Assembly: GCA_900099715.1 (NCBI GenBank)
Contig: FMTG01000006.1
Span: forward strand, 115,935-160,968
Reading direction: 5' to 3'
DNA length: 45,034 bases
From: Ruminococcaceae bacterium YRB3002
Lineage (GTDB): Bacteria; Bacillota; Clostridia; Saccharofermentanales; Saccharofermentanaceae
In this document: in pieces, positions 1-8,554 of the stretch
Layout: each line of letters opens with the position of its first letter
Position numbering within the stretch: the first letter of the stretch is position 1
The notes under the pieces: generated by a model
Told to the model about the DNA's origin: nothing
Databases searched by the model: none
The model's input: only the letters and a program-made list of their open reading frames with translations
Translations under genes and position numbers: made by a program

Positions 1-67
1 GTTACAGAGACACTTGCAGGGACTGTCCTTCAAACTGTTCAAAAAAAGACAGGCCCGGTGTTTCTTA

Positions 68-331
68 TTACCCTTCCACATACACCTTCTCTTCCACGAA
101 CCACTTGTAATTCTCTTCATAGAACAGATAGCACATCTTACCGCAGATGATGCACGTATATCTGATACCCGTTCCGCCTGCTTTGAGCGAAGCTGCACGC
201 CTGATGTCCTTTATCTTGTCGACCACGAACTTTCGGCCGTCTTCCCATGTCACGACAACCGGTCTCAGGCGGCCGTCAGGATAGAAATCTGCTGTTACTT
301 TGACATATGTTTTCCTTACCGTCTCCCGCAT
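68..331 (-). CDS. small conserved hypothetical protein downstream of DNA polymerase IV
   Basis: An 87-aa protein that I do not recognise beyond a small basic/aromatic fold with two Cys pairs (a CIICGKMC segment near residue 60), which could bind a metal. The start follows a GGGAGG ribosome binding site 8 nt upstream. It begins 15 nt after the stop of the upstream Y-family polymerase gene on the same strand, so the two are probably one transcript and this protein may share its SOS control. A role in translesion synthesis or its regulation is inference from position only. Confidence 0.7.
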   Translation of the reverse strand: MRETVRKTYVKVTADFYPDGRLRPVVVTWEDGRKFVVDKIKDIRRAASLKAGGTGIRYTCIICGKMCYLFYEENYKWFVEEKVYVEG

Positions 332-346
332 GTCAGAAACCTCCCG

Positions 347-1639
347 TCATCCATACACATCCTCAACCCCGGTCCTGTTGCCGCTCTCGAAATAGCTGTG
401 CGGATGTACCGTGTTATCTTCTTTGGCATTGAGTCCGGACAGCTCAGGATCGCAGTTCATCAAGCCCCGTCTGATACTGTCAAAGCCGAACCGGCCGCGT
501 ATCTCATCGATTGCACAGTCGATAACATGCTGCTTGTCCCTCTTTGCTTCGTCTGTAAAAATATCAAGCTGCTCCGGCATGGATGCATCAACGAAACTGC
601 ACGCCCTCACACCGATGCTCCTCACGGGCTTATGCCAGTCATAACTGGCAGCAAAAAGCTCCATGGCCGCACGTGCGATCTCTGATGTGATATTGGTCGA
701 TCTGGGCACCCTCTTCTGTCTCACGAAGCTTGCAAGCTCATTATCCCTAACCCAGATCTCCACAACATTGCATTTGAACCCGTTCTCGCGAAGCCTGGCA
801 CCTACACTCTCGGCAAGCACATAGATAATGATCTTCACATCCTGCATATTCACCAGATCGCGCGGTGCTGTCGTGCTGTTGCCGATGCTCTTGAGCGGTG
901 CCCTGTAGTCTTCACGGCTGACAGGAGTATTGTCCTCTCCCCTCGCGAACATCCTCAGCACATAACCCATCTTGCCAAGGAGACTGTGAAGGAATTCCGG
1001 ATCGCTCTCCGCCAGTTTGCCGACAGTCGTTATGCCAACCTTCCGAAGGCGCCGGTTAGTGCTGCGGCCGACATATAGAAGATCTTCCACAGGCATCGGC
1101 CACACTATGTCCCTGTAGTTCTCCGGAGTGATCACCGTTACTGCATCCGGTTTCTTATAGTCTGATCCGAATTTGGCGTAGATCTTGTTCCAGCTAACTC
1201 CTATGCTGACGGTGACGCCCAGTTCCTCCTTCATGCGACGCCTGATGTCTTCCGCGATCGCAGGGCCCTCCCCTTTGATCGATGTGCTCGCGGTGACATC
1301 GAGCCACGATTCGTCGATCCCGAACGGCTCCTGCAGATCCGTGTAATCAGCATAGATCTCATGCGCCATCCTCGAGAATCTGAGATACAGATCCATTCTC
1401 GGCGGTACAAAAACAATATCAGGACACACCTGCCTCGCCTGCCACAGCGCCATCCCTGTCTTGACTCCCGCTTTCTTGGCGATCATATCCTTTGCCAGCA
1501 CTATCCCGTGTCTCGCCTCAGGATCCCCGCCCACAGCCATCGGATGACCGCGCAGTTCCGGTCTGTGCAGCAGTTCGATACTGGCGAAGCAGTTGTTCAT
1601 ATCTGAATGCAATATCGTCCTCATCTGTGGCAGTCCCAT
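347..1639 (-). CDS. dinB: Y-family DNA polymerase (Pol IV/DinB-type translesion polymerase)
   Basis: A 430-aa Y-family polymerase for lesion bypass. The N-terminus carries the metal-binding motif (ILHSDMNNCFASIE) and further on the catalytic YADYTDLQEPFGIDESWLDV segment with its Asp-Glu pair. A helix-hairpin-helix/thumb part (LLYVGRSTNRRLRKVGITTVG) and a C-terminal little-finger domain follow. I chose the ATG at 1639 because GAGAGG precedes it by 5-6 nt; the open frame continues 27 codons upstream, but that stretch carries the SOS box. A small protein gene follows 15 nt downstream. The C-terminal end lacks an obvious clamp-binding QLSLF, though LDIF is present near residue 390. Confidence 0.92.
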   Translation of the reverse strand: MGLPQMRTILHSDMNNCFASIELLHRPELRGHPMAVGGDPEARHGIVLAKDMIAKKAGVKTGMALWQARQVCPDIVFVPPRMDLYLRFSRMAHEIYADYTDLQEPFGIDESWLDVTASTSIKGEGPAIAEDIRRRMKEELGVTVSIGVSWNKIYAKFGSDYKKPDAVTVITPENYRDIVWPMPVEDLLYVGRSTNRRLRKVGITTVGKLAESDPEFLHSLLGKMGYVLRMFARGEDNTPVSREDYRAPLKSIGNSTTAPRDLVNMQDVKIIIYVLAESVGARLRENGFKCNVVEIWVRDNELASFVRQKRVPRSTNITSEIARAAMELFAASYDWHKPVRSIGVRACSFVDASMPEQLDIFTDEAKRDKQHVIDCAIDEIRGRFGFDSIRRGLMNCDPELSGLNAKEDNTVHPHSYFESGNRTGVEDVYG

Positions 1640-1663
1640 TTTAGCCTCTCTCAAGATAACTAT

Positions 1664-1677
1664 AGAACTCTTGTTCT
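1664..1677. promoter_or_regulatory. LexA/DinR-type SOS box upstream of dinB
   Basis: AGAACTCTTGTTCT is a palindrome with 5-bp arms (AGAAC/GTTCT) around 4 nt. It matches the Firmicutes DinR/LexA pattern GAAC-N4-GTTC. It lies 25 nt upstream of the chosen start of the translesion polymerase gene, where a repressor would block transcription. LexA control is known for such polymerases; here it is inferred from the motif and position. Confidence 0.75.
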
Positions 1678-1731
1678 TTTTCGAGATGATATCACGCCCG
1701 AATGCCAAAATCAACGCCATTAATCGGACAG

Positions 1732-1762
1732 AAAAAGACAGACGCGATTACACGTCTGTCTT
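1732..1762 (-). terminator. Rho-independent terminator after the TSCPD gene
   Basis: Perfect 10-bp inverted repeat (AAGACAGACG / CGTCTGTCTT, loop 8 nt) followed on the minus strand by TTTTTC. It lies 29 nt past the stop of the TSCPD gene and upstream of the dinB SOS box, so it separates the two transcripts. Confidence 0.8.
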
Positions 1763-1790
1763 CATATAGCAGAATCTGTACAGGAAGCTG

Positions 1791-2039
1791 TCAGCCCAGC
1801 GCTTCGTCGATGGAGCGGGCAAGCTGGTCTGCGCAGGACGTGCCTTTCATGCCGCATTTATTGCCCCTCAGGATGTCTGCCACCTGCTTCGCATCCATGC
1901 CTTCCACCAGTCTTCCGATCGCCTTGAGGTTGCCGTTGCAGCCGCCGATATATACAAGATTATGAATCTTGCCGTCCACGATGTCGTAGTCGATCTGAAC
2001 GGAGCATACGCCCCTGGGCTGATAAGTATAATGTGCCAT
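1791..2039 (-). CDS. TSCPD domain protein (TIGR03905-like, four Cys)
   Basis: An 82-aa protein. The end of the domain reads KCGMKGTSCADQLARSI, and an internal CSVQIDYDIVDGKIHNLVYIGGCNGN block is present; four Cys residues occur at the family positions (GVCS, GGCNGN, NKCG, TSC). The family is small, cytosolic and of unsettled biochemical role; the domain is shared with vitamin B12-dependent ribonucleotide reductases. An AAAGGAG ribosome binding site precedes the ATG. It is a single gene with its own terminator. Confidence 0.85.
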   Translation of the reverse strand: MAHYTYQPRGVCSVQIDYDIVDGKIHNLVYIGGCNGNLKAIGRLVEGMDAKQVADILRGNKCGMKGTSCADQLARSIDEALG

Positions 2040-2060
2040 AATGATCTCCTTTACGCTTTT

Positions 2061-5000
2061 CTATTTGTTCCTGCACGCGTCTGCATAGTAGTACAGAGCG
2101 CACAGCATATTACTTAAGTCGTTATCCGTCGCTGTTCCCGAGGCCGGATCGATCATTGTACGGATGTAGCTTACCGGCGACACACAGATCGAATCCTTTC
2201 CGTTTACAACAACATCGTACGCATCTGTCAGCCGCGATGCACGGATATCTTCAATGTTTACAACATAGTATCCGTCCTGCTCCACAGGCATCACCGCGGT
2301 ACCGTTGACCGTAACTGACTGAAGCTTAACGCCTTGCATAAGACTGAACCTGACGGTCATGGATACCGCCGGATCCAGAGTCATCCTGTAACCGAACATG
2401 AAGACAACAGAATCCTTGCTGACAACATGGTTATTATCGCTGACTTTCCTGAATACTGCAGCCGTATCAAAACCGCCCTCAGTCGTTTTTACAGTCATCC
2501 CGGTATGGCCGGCTGCCGGCATATATGCCTGACTGTAATAGCCGTAGTCAGCCAGCGCGTCGATGACCGCACATTCAGCTGCCGTGAATCCGTCGGGACG
2601 TGTCTTGGCATAACTGATGTAATCCTCAACGGAATACGCCTCACCTGCGAAGCTCTTATCATCGCCGCCGGCACAGTAGTGGAACGTCGGGGTAATCCTG
2701 TCAGCCATCTGACATGACGCCACAAAGACCGTAAACTCATATCCTCTGGCCGTCTTCGTTCCTTCATAATGCACACCGGAATCGATGCCCTTCCCGTCGA
2801 AAGTCACGTACGCATCTTCCATCATCGCCTCCGACGCGTTGACGTAGAAAGACAGACCGACCTGTCCCTTCAGCTGAAGTGAGTGACCCACAAATGAAGG
2901 ATCGTCCCACTGCGCAGTGACAGTCTTCGTGCCGACGTCGGATCCGACCGGGATGGAACTGCCGACTGAGTAAACATTATTCTCGAACTGCCATCCGGCA
3001 AAGACCTTGCCTTCGGGTGCATCGAACATGCACTCGGGAGCCGTGTAGGCATTCGACTTCAGCTTCACCCTGTACGTCTCATCCGTCCCGTTATCCGCCT
3101 CGAAAACAACAAGCCTGTAGCTTTCCAGCCTCGCCTCGTTGTAGTAATAGACCACATCGTACCATTCCTCATCGCTCTCGAAATTAAGAAGAGTTCCTCT
3201 CCCCGACAGCCCTGTCGTAAAGCCCTGATCTCTGGAATAGGGATCAACGCTTATCATCGTATCCGCACTAAGTTCACCAACGACATCAAGAGGAGTCCTG
3301 AACTTGACATTGCTGGCTGTAACTGAACCGTCTTTCCTGACGCAGGTATTGCCTGTCACCCTTACATAACCACGGATCCTGATAACTCTCTCGGAATACA
3401 GAACATCATTACTGAATACACCGGCACCGCCATTGAGATCCCCTGATCCCACACGGTTGCCCGTTATCGTAACACCATCCAGCAGGATCCTGCTGTTGTT
3501 GATGATACCGCCTCCGTGGCTGTTGTTGTAACCGCCTGTTATAGTTCCGTTGCCCGTGATCTTAAGCGTGCCGTTATTTGTAATGACGTTGCCCAGATGG
3601 GCAGCTACAGCAGCCTTGCCGAGACCGCGGTCAAGAGTATAGCCGTTCAGATCCAGCGTAATTGTCTTGCCCACAGGTACCATAAGGCAGGAATCGCTGT
3701 GTATCGCCGTGTAGTTGCGGTCAAGTGTTATTGTAGAACCGTTGGGAGCCTCGTTGATCTCTGCCTGAAGCTGGCTCCATCTTGATGTAGGTCCCGGAAT
3801 AAGAGTCCTGTTATCGAATACAGTGCTGCTGTCGTAAGTCCCCTCCGCATAGGGAGTTCTGCTTACCGCATCGTAGAGCTCATCAGTAAGCACGACAGTT
3901 GCAACGTTCACATCATTATCCTTCACAGCCCGTATCGAGCTCACATAGAGATAATCAGGCTGTTTGATGATCACTTTATAACCTGCTCCGCCGAGCATTA
4001 TCCCGCAGCCGCCTGTGGCAGTAACATTACCGCCGTTTATCGTAACATCGCCGCCGGTTGTGCAGATGCTTCCGGATGATACGGCGTTCATGCCGCCACG
4101 CGCATTGATGACACCGCCATTGATCGTAACCGCATTTGCCCTGACAGCTGCTTTGCCGTTTGTGTTAACGTTACCGCCATTAAATACAATATCTCTGCTC
4201 ACATCGAAATGCACATTATCAACAACACCGCCATTCATCGTAAACGAGGACGGATTCACCATTCCGCTGCCCGCCGAAGCCAGAGTTCCGCCATACATAA
4301 CGACATAGTTGCGCGCGCTGCTGCTGACAGATGAACTGATTATGGGGCACGCATCGGGAGTATAGATCTTTCCCGTATTACCTGTCTGCCCGAAAATGTT
4401 AAAATGAGCATCCCCCGATCTTGTGGAAAAACCTGAGCCGCCATAGTAGTTGCTCATGAAAGTAACAGTAGCCCCGTCACAGAGGATCAGATTGACATTC
4501 CCGGACAGTTCAACCTTTCTGTAGTAGGTAATATCGCCCCTGACTGCATACCAGCCTGCCTCCAGAGACTGCTCGCCGCCATGAAGCAGCTTAACCTCTG
4601 CGGTCTGTTCACTTCCGTCAGCAGCGATATAGGTAACACTGTCCGCATCCACAAGTTTGGGAATAACAGATGTCCTCACATCCGTATAATTGTCACCAAG
4701 ATAACTGACAGTTGCCGTATGAGTATATTCACCCACTGAAGAATATGTAGCCGGAGTGGTAACCGCTGTATTGACTGAAGCATTCCGCCTTGTACCGTCA
4801 GTGAAATAAACAGTGGCGGATCTGAAGTCATCAGCCCAGTCCCATCTGTCAACGCCAAGAGTCTGTTCCCATGTGACGGTTATGCTTGTGATCAGAAGCG
4901 GTCCGTTCTCTGAGCGGAGACCGATGTCTGTGAAATTCCCGCTGATCGAACACTCTGTCTGGCTGTTATATGCGACCGATCCGATTACGATTCCGCTTGT

Positions 5001-5399
5001 CTCCACATCATCGGAATAAAGATCTGCAGGACTTAAGTAGGAGCTGTTCTTGCCATAGATATCGAGCACGTGATCTTCATTCTGATCATCTTCCTTCCAC
5101 TCGACCGTTATCTTCTTTACCTTGCCCCCCGAGACCGTGGTAACGATGCCTGAGAACTCATCTCTGGAGTTCATCTGGATAGCCTCACCGGTCTTACAGG
5201 TGTTGCCGTAATAGACTGCACCGGAAGAAGTGTCCATCTTAGTCCAGTCATCGTATGAGCCGGCGCGTCCGGTCTGGTCGGGATATCCTATCGTATCCCT
5301 GGGCGCAATTATCGTCGCATCAACAGTCAGAGCATTAAAGGCACTGACAACCATAAGCAGAGAAAGTACAAGACTTATCGGAGCTTTGATCCTGCGCAT
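2061..5399 (-). CDS. large secreted beta-helix surface protein
   Basis: A 1112-aa protein with a Sec signal peptide (positive MRRIK start, hydrophobic residues 8-25, likely cleavage after residue 28). Residues of about 50-170 look like a galactose-binding-type sandwich and 180-240 like a bacterial Ig-like repeat (VYFTDGT...VGEYTHTATVSY). The region of roughly 300-680 is rich in NGG/TINGG and TGNGTITGG repeats typical of a right-handed parallel beta-helix. An InlB-B/flagellar-repeat-like strand follows near residue 770 (FAGWQFENN). The C-terminus (SYIRTMIDPAS...LCALYYYADA) resembles a module shared by clostridial secreted proteins. No LPxTG or S-layer domain is seen, so how it is held at the surface is unclear. 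A role in adhesion or polysaccharide binding is inference. Confidence 0.8.
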   Translation of the reverse strand: MRRIKAPISLVLSLLMVVSAFNALTVDATIIAPRDTIGYPDQTGRAGSYDDWTKMDTSSGAVYYGNTCKTGEAIQMNSRDEFSGIVTTVSGGKVKKITVEWKEDDQNEDHVLDIYGKNSSYLSPADLYSDDVETSGIVIGSVAYNSQTECSISGNFTDIGLRSENGPLLITSITVTWEQTLGVDRWDWADDFRSATVYFTDGTRRNASVNTAVTTPATYSSVGEYTHTATVSYLGDNYTDVRTSVIPKLVDADSVTYIAADGSEQTAEVKLLHGGEQSLEAGWYAVRGDITYYRKVELSGNVNLILCDGATVTFMSNYYGGSGFSTRSGDAHFNIFGQTGNTGKIYTPDACPIISSSVSSSARNYVVMYGGTLASAGSGMVNPSSFTMNGGVVDNVHFDVSRDIVFNGGNVNTNGKAAVRANAVTINGGVINARGGMNAVSSGSICTTGGDVTINGGNVTATGGCGIMLGGAGYKVIIKQPDYLYVSSIRAVKDNDVNVATVVLTDELYDAVSRTPYAEGTYDSSTVFDNRTLIPGPTSRWSQLQAEINEAPNGSTITLDRNYTAIHSDSCLMVPVGKTITLDLNGYTLDRGLGKAAVAAHLGNVITNNGTLKITGNGTITGGYNNSHGGGIINNSRILLDGVTITGNRVGSGDLNGGAGVFSNDVLYSERVIRIRGYVRVTGNTCVRKDGSVTASNVKFRTPLDVVGELSADTMISVDPYSRDQGFTTGLSGRGTLLNFESDEEWYDVVYYYNEARLESYRLVVFEADNGTDETYRVKLKSNAYTAPECMFDAPEGKVFAGWQFENNVYSVGSSIPVGSDVGTKTVTAQWDDPSFVGHSLQLKGQVGLSFYVNASEAMMEDAYVTFDGKGIDSGVHYEGTKTARGYEFTVFVASCQMADRITPTFHYCAGGDDKSFAGEAYSVEDYISYAKTRPDGFTAAECAVIDALADYGYYSQAYMPAAGHTGMTVKTTEGGFDTAAVFRKVSDNNHVVSKDSVVFMFGYRMTLDPAVSMTVRFSLMQGVKLQSVTVNGTAVMPVEQDGYYVVNIEDIRASRLTDAYDVVVNGKDSICVSPVSYIRTMIDPASGTATDNDLSNMLCALYYYADACRNK

Positions 5400-5455
5400 T
5401 AATAATCCTCCCTGTAAGAATACGATTCCAAGGAATTATACCACGTCAGCAAACC

Positions 5456-5520
5456 TGGTGAAATGGGGACGGTTCCTTTTTCACCGATTTGATGAAAAAG
5501 GAACCGTCCCCATTTCACCA
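5456..5520. repeat. perfect 28-bp inverted repeat of the GGGGACGGTTCC type
   Basis: Arms 5456-5483 and 5493-5520 are perfectly complementary over 28 bp around a 9-nt loop. The core GGGGACGGTTCCTTTTTCA is a sequence I recall from dispersed REP-like repeats in many bacteria, some tied to TnpA_REP (RAYT) transposases. It lies between a divergent pair (beta-helix protein and lipoprotein). Without a T-run it is more likely a dispersed repeat than a terminator. Confidence 0.8.
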
Positions 5521-5605
5521 TTTTACAACTTTGACACATCTCAATTGCAACTCAAACACATCGCAAGTTTACAATGAGATTATCGAAGCCGAAAGGAGAT
5601 CAGAA

Positions 5606-6391
5606 ATGAACAAAAGGATCATAGCAATCATACTCATAATGACGGCACTTATTACAGGCTGCAACACAGGAGCAAAGAACGATAAAGGGACAACCGCAGT
5701 CCCGACCTCAACGGAGACATCTATCACGATCCGAGTAACGGAACCATCAGAATCTTCAGAGCCTTCACAGGCAACGGATACTGCACGTCCCCTGTACCAC
5801 ATTGACGACGGGGACGGATCGCAGTTTGTGTCGGAGTGCAATTTCGGGATAGCGGATGAAGCGCAGGGGGCCGGGTATATTCCCCTCAAGCCTGCACAGG
5901 TGACAGATCCCGCAGTGCGCAAGCTGGCGGAGCCGCTCTATGATCAGGGATACGATCTGTGCGACCTGAATTATATGGGCAAGGCGATGGCCGGACTGGC
6001 GCTCATAAATGACGGGACACAGTACGGATCTTATTTCAACACGGGAGTTGATGCCTCACTGGTGTATCCGCACGATAGGGGCGGAGACTCTGTGCGTGAT
6101 TACTGGCTCATCAGGATGACTGAGGAGCAGTTCGAGACCATAATGCTGAAGTCGTGGGGAGTGAAGTTTTATATACTCTATGATTTCGCGGATGATGGCA
6201 CAGGCATCGAACCTAAGGTGACTGATGACGGAACAGTGAAGCGCATCGCCAATGATGAGGGCAACTACATCGAGTATCACCGCGACACCGGCGTTTGCGT
6301 ATTGTACGTCGACGCAGGCACACAGACACTCGTAGATCAGGAGATGCAAGGAAGAGTATTTGATGAAGAAAAAGAAAGCTCGAAGGGCTGA
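5606..6391 (+). CDS. putative lipoprotein
   Basis: A 261-aa protein with a lipoprotein signal: hydrophobic residues 4-16 and lipobox LITGC with the lipidated Cys at residue 19. A Thr/Ser/Glu-rich linker of about 45 residues follows, then a globular domain I cannot assign. AAAGGAG 8 nt upstream fixes the start at 5606; the open frame extends into the upstream inverted repeat but that part is not coding. It is probably anchored on the outer face of the membrane. Its 3' end runs into the remnant of an Rpn-family gene. Confidence 0.75.
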   Translation: MNKRIIAIILIMTALITGCNTGAKNDKGTTAVPTSTETSITIRVTEPSESSEPSQATDTARPLYHIDDGDGSQFVSECNFGIADEAQGAGYIPLKPAQVTDPAVRKLAEPLYDQGYDLCDLNYMGKAMAGLALINDGTQYGSYFNTGVDASLVYPHDRGGDSVRDYWLIRMTEEQFETIMLKSWGVKFYILYDFADDGTGIEPKVTDDGTVKRIANDEGNYIEYHRDTGVCVLYVDAGTQTLVDQEMQGRVFDEEKESSKG

Positions 6392-6410
6392 ACCCACACC
6401 TCCCCTCACC

Positions 6411-6896
6411 GCGCGTGAAAAAGAGCTCCCCGCATCATATGTCATATTCATCTGTTCAGATGATATAATGGATAAGGAGACAGCAATGAAATGCTACACC
6501 CGCGTTTGCAGCAGCACCGGTGAGCAGCTTGGGGATGGAACAAGCATAATTCTCGTCAACGGTTCGTACAACGGAGACGACGATATAGGCCGGCTGATGA
6601 AAGATCTTCTTCAGCCAGACCCTGAGTTGATAGAGAACCAGGTCCTGTCATCGTTGCTGGCAAACATGAAGGATGATGAACACAAAAGGAGACAGAAGGG
6701 GGATAATAATATGGTAGTTACACACTTCGATAAACTATTAGCAAAGGGTCACGCTGAAGGGCGTGCTGAAGGTGTCGCCGAGACCCAGATCGGAACTGCA
6801 CGGCGTATGCTCACGATGGGAAGGTATTCAGCCGAGGAGATCGCTGAAGTAACCCAGCTGCCGGTCGAGAAGATTAAAGAACTCATGGCTGAGTAA
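6411..6896 (+). pseudogene. truncated Rpn/PDDEXK_2 family nuclease-transposase, C-terminal part only
   Basis: The reading frame from LPASYVIFICSDDIM through GDGTSIILVNGSYNGDDDIGRLMKDLL to a C-terminal KGHAEGRAEGVAETQ helix matches the C-terminal half of the Rpn family (PD-(D/E)XK nuclease-like proteins promoting recombination). The N-terminal catalytic PDDEXK core, normally about 150-200 residues, is missing, and the frame fuses to the end of the lipoprotein gene. An internal ATG at 6486 has a good AAGGAG site, so a short protein could still be made. Most likely a relic of a mobile gene. Confidence 0.7.
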
Positions 6897-6902
6897 GCAA
6901 CT

Positions 6903-6931
6903 GAGACCGCACCCCGATGTGCGGCCTCTTT
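6903..6931 (+). terminator. Rho-independent terminator
   Basis: The stem GAGaCCGCAC / GTGCGGcCTC with a 6-nt loop and a short TTTAT tail lies 7 nt after the stop of the Rpn remnant and before the GltD-like gene. Confidence 0.7.
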
Positions 6932-7018
6932 ATCTGCGTGTAAATGCACAAAATCTTGAAAAAGATGTTAATAAGTGATGTACTATATACCATTCAAAAC
7001 GATGTGAGGTAACCCGTT

Positions 7019-8245
7019 ATGTCTTCGATCAAGAAAGAAGCCGAGAGATGTCTCAAATGCAAGAAAGCATTGTGTTCTGCACATTGTCCGATATCTACAC
7101 CGATCCCGGAGGTAATGGAACTGTTTCTGAACGGGGAGATCAACAAGGCCGGAGAGCTGCTCTTTATCAACAATCCGCTCTCCGCTGTTACCTCCATAAT
7201 CTGCCCTCATGAGAGGAACTGCACCGGTCACTGCGTATTGAATAAAAAGGGCGCACCCGTCGAGTTCTACCGCATTGAGGAATATATATCAAGATTCTAT
7301 CTGGAGACGATGGAGATCCCGGAGATCAAAAAGAACGGGATCAAAGTAGCAGTTGCAGGAGCAGGCCCTGCAGGTATCACCATGGCCATACTTCTGCTCA
7401 TGAAGGGATACGAAGTCACGCTTTTCGATGCGGGTGATAATATTGGAGGCGTACTGAGGTACGGCATCCCTCCCTTCCGTCTTCCCAAAGACCTTCTTGA
7501 TATGTACAAGGATGTTATGCTCCGCATGGGCGTGCATTTCAGGCCAAATACAAGGATCGGTGCCAATATTCTGATCGAAGACCTCTTTCCTGACGGATAT
7601 AAGGCGGTATTTGTATCAACAGGCACAGGAAGGCCCAATAAGCTCGGACTGGTCGGCGAGACGCTCGGACACGTTCATTTCGCGGTGGATTATCTTAAAT
7701 CTCCCAAAGCATTCAGTCTCGGACAGCATGTAGCGGTTATAGGCGCCGGCAACGTGGCCATCGACGCTGCGCGCACCGTCATCAGGAGCGGCCGCTCGAA
7801 AGCAAATATCCTTCACTACATGGGTCCCGATGACATGACAGCCAACAACGACGAGGTCGAGATGGCCGAGCTTGACGGTGTTGAATTCACACACTACGTT
7901 CAGGCGGTCCGCATAATGGACGATTCCGTAAGATGCGTACGCGTAAAACGCGTTGAGAATGAGGACGGCACCGTAGAATTTGAGGAAGACTACAATGAGA
8001 TCATAGATATACCGGCTGATTCCGTGATAATTGCCATCGGTCAGGGCCCCGGGGCAGATCTCAGGGCGCCGGGCGTAAAGCTTACACAGCGCGGCCTATT
8101 TGAGGTAAACGAATGGGGCGAGACTGCCACACCGGGAGTGTTCGCAGCAGGAGATATCGTCTCAGGTCCCAGGACTGTCGTAGAAGCTGTCGCCTTTACA
8201 AAGAAAGTGTTTGCCAGGATGGAAGAATACCTGAATGAGAATTAA
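7019..8245 (+). CDS. NAD(P)/FAD-dependent oxidoreductase, GltD-like (glutamate synthase small-subunit family)
   Basis: A 408-aa flavoprotein. The N-terminus has the GltD-type Cys-rich region (CLKCKKALCSAHCP near residue 12, then CPHERNCTGHC near residue 63), which binds 4Fe-4S clusters. A dinucleotide-binding GAGPAGITMAI motif near residue 111 binds FAD, and a second one (VIGAGNVAIDAART) near 240 binds NAD(P)H. The family feeds electrons from NAD(P)H to a partner enzyme. No glutamate synthase large subunit or other partner is adjacent, so the acceptor is unknown. A GAGGT site precedes the ATG. Alternatives are NfnB-like or another stand-alone FAD oxidoreductase. Confidence 0.88.
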   Translation: MSSIKKEAERCLKCKKALCSAHCPISTPIPEVMELFLNGEINKAGELLFINNPLSAVTSIICPHERNCTGHCVLNKKGAPVEFYRIEEYISRFYLETMEIPEIKKNGIKVAVAGAGPAGITMAILLLMKGYEVTLFDAGDNIGGVLRYGIPPFRLPKDLLDMYKDVMLRMGVHFRPNTRIGANILIEDLFPDGYKAVFVSTGTGRPNKLGLVGETLGHVHFAVDYLKSPKAFSLGQHVAVIGAGNVAIDAARTVIRSGRSKANILHYMGPDDMTANNDEVEMAELDGVEFTHYVQAVRIMDDSVRCVRVKRVENEDGTVEFEEDYNEIIDIPADSVIIAIGQGPGADLRAPGVKLTQRGLFEVNEWGETATPGVFAAGDIVSGPRTVVEAVAFTKKVFARMEEYLNEN

Positions 8246-8250
8246 GGGGC

Positions 8251-8424
8251 TCAGCCGGTAACCTGATCCGTCGTCTGTTCTATCTCATAGTACTGATGCA
8301 GGCCTTCTCTCACGCCCTCTATCTTCGGAAGATCCCTGTCCACATCAAGATCATCTGATGCTCCGGTGCTTATCTTTCCGTCCAGGGACATAAGCATAAA
8401 TAAAGTTGTAACCGGTCTGTCCAT
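8251..8424 (-). pseudogene. truncated RibD C-terminal/dihydrofolate-reductase-like protein
   Basis: Fifty-odd residues beginning MDRPVTTLFMLMSLDGKIS, with GASDDLDVDRDLPKIEGVREGL, match the first quarter of RibD-type reductase-domain proteins (usually about 220-240 aa). The frame stops right after EIEQTTD, next to the end of the GltD-like gene, so the NADPH-binding remainder is gone. GGGAG precedes the ATG at 8424. Convergent to its neighbour and almost certainly non-functional. Confidence 0.7.
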
Positions 8425-8554
8425 AATACTCCCATTCCCGCGGATTAACCGCAACAGGTTTATTATATCACAGGAACATGTTGCTATATTCTTGCGATAT
8501 TACGGTAGAATATTATCAGTAAACAAGGTTGATCATGAAGGAAACCCGGATCTT

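Noticed and set aside
14-685. 223-aa plus-strand frame over the start of the window
   Set aside because: It runs antisense to the small protein gene and the polymerase 3' end, and has no recognisable domain or ribosome binding site.
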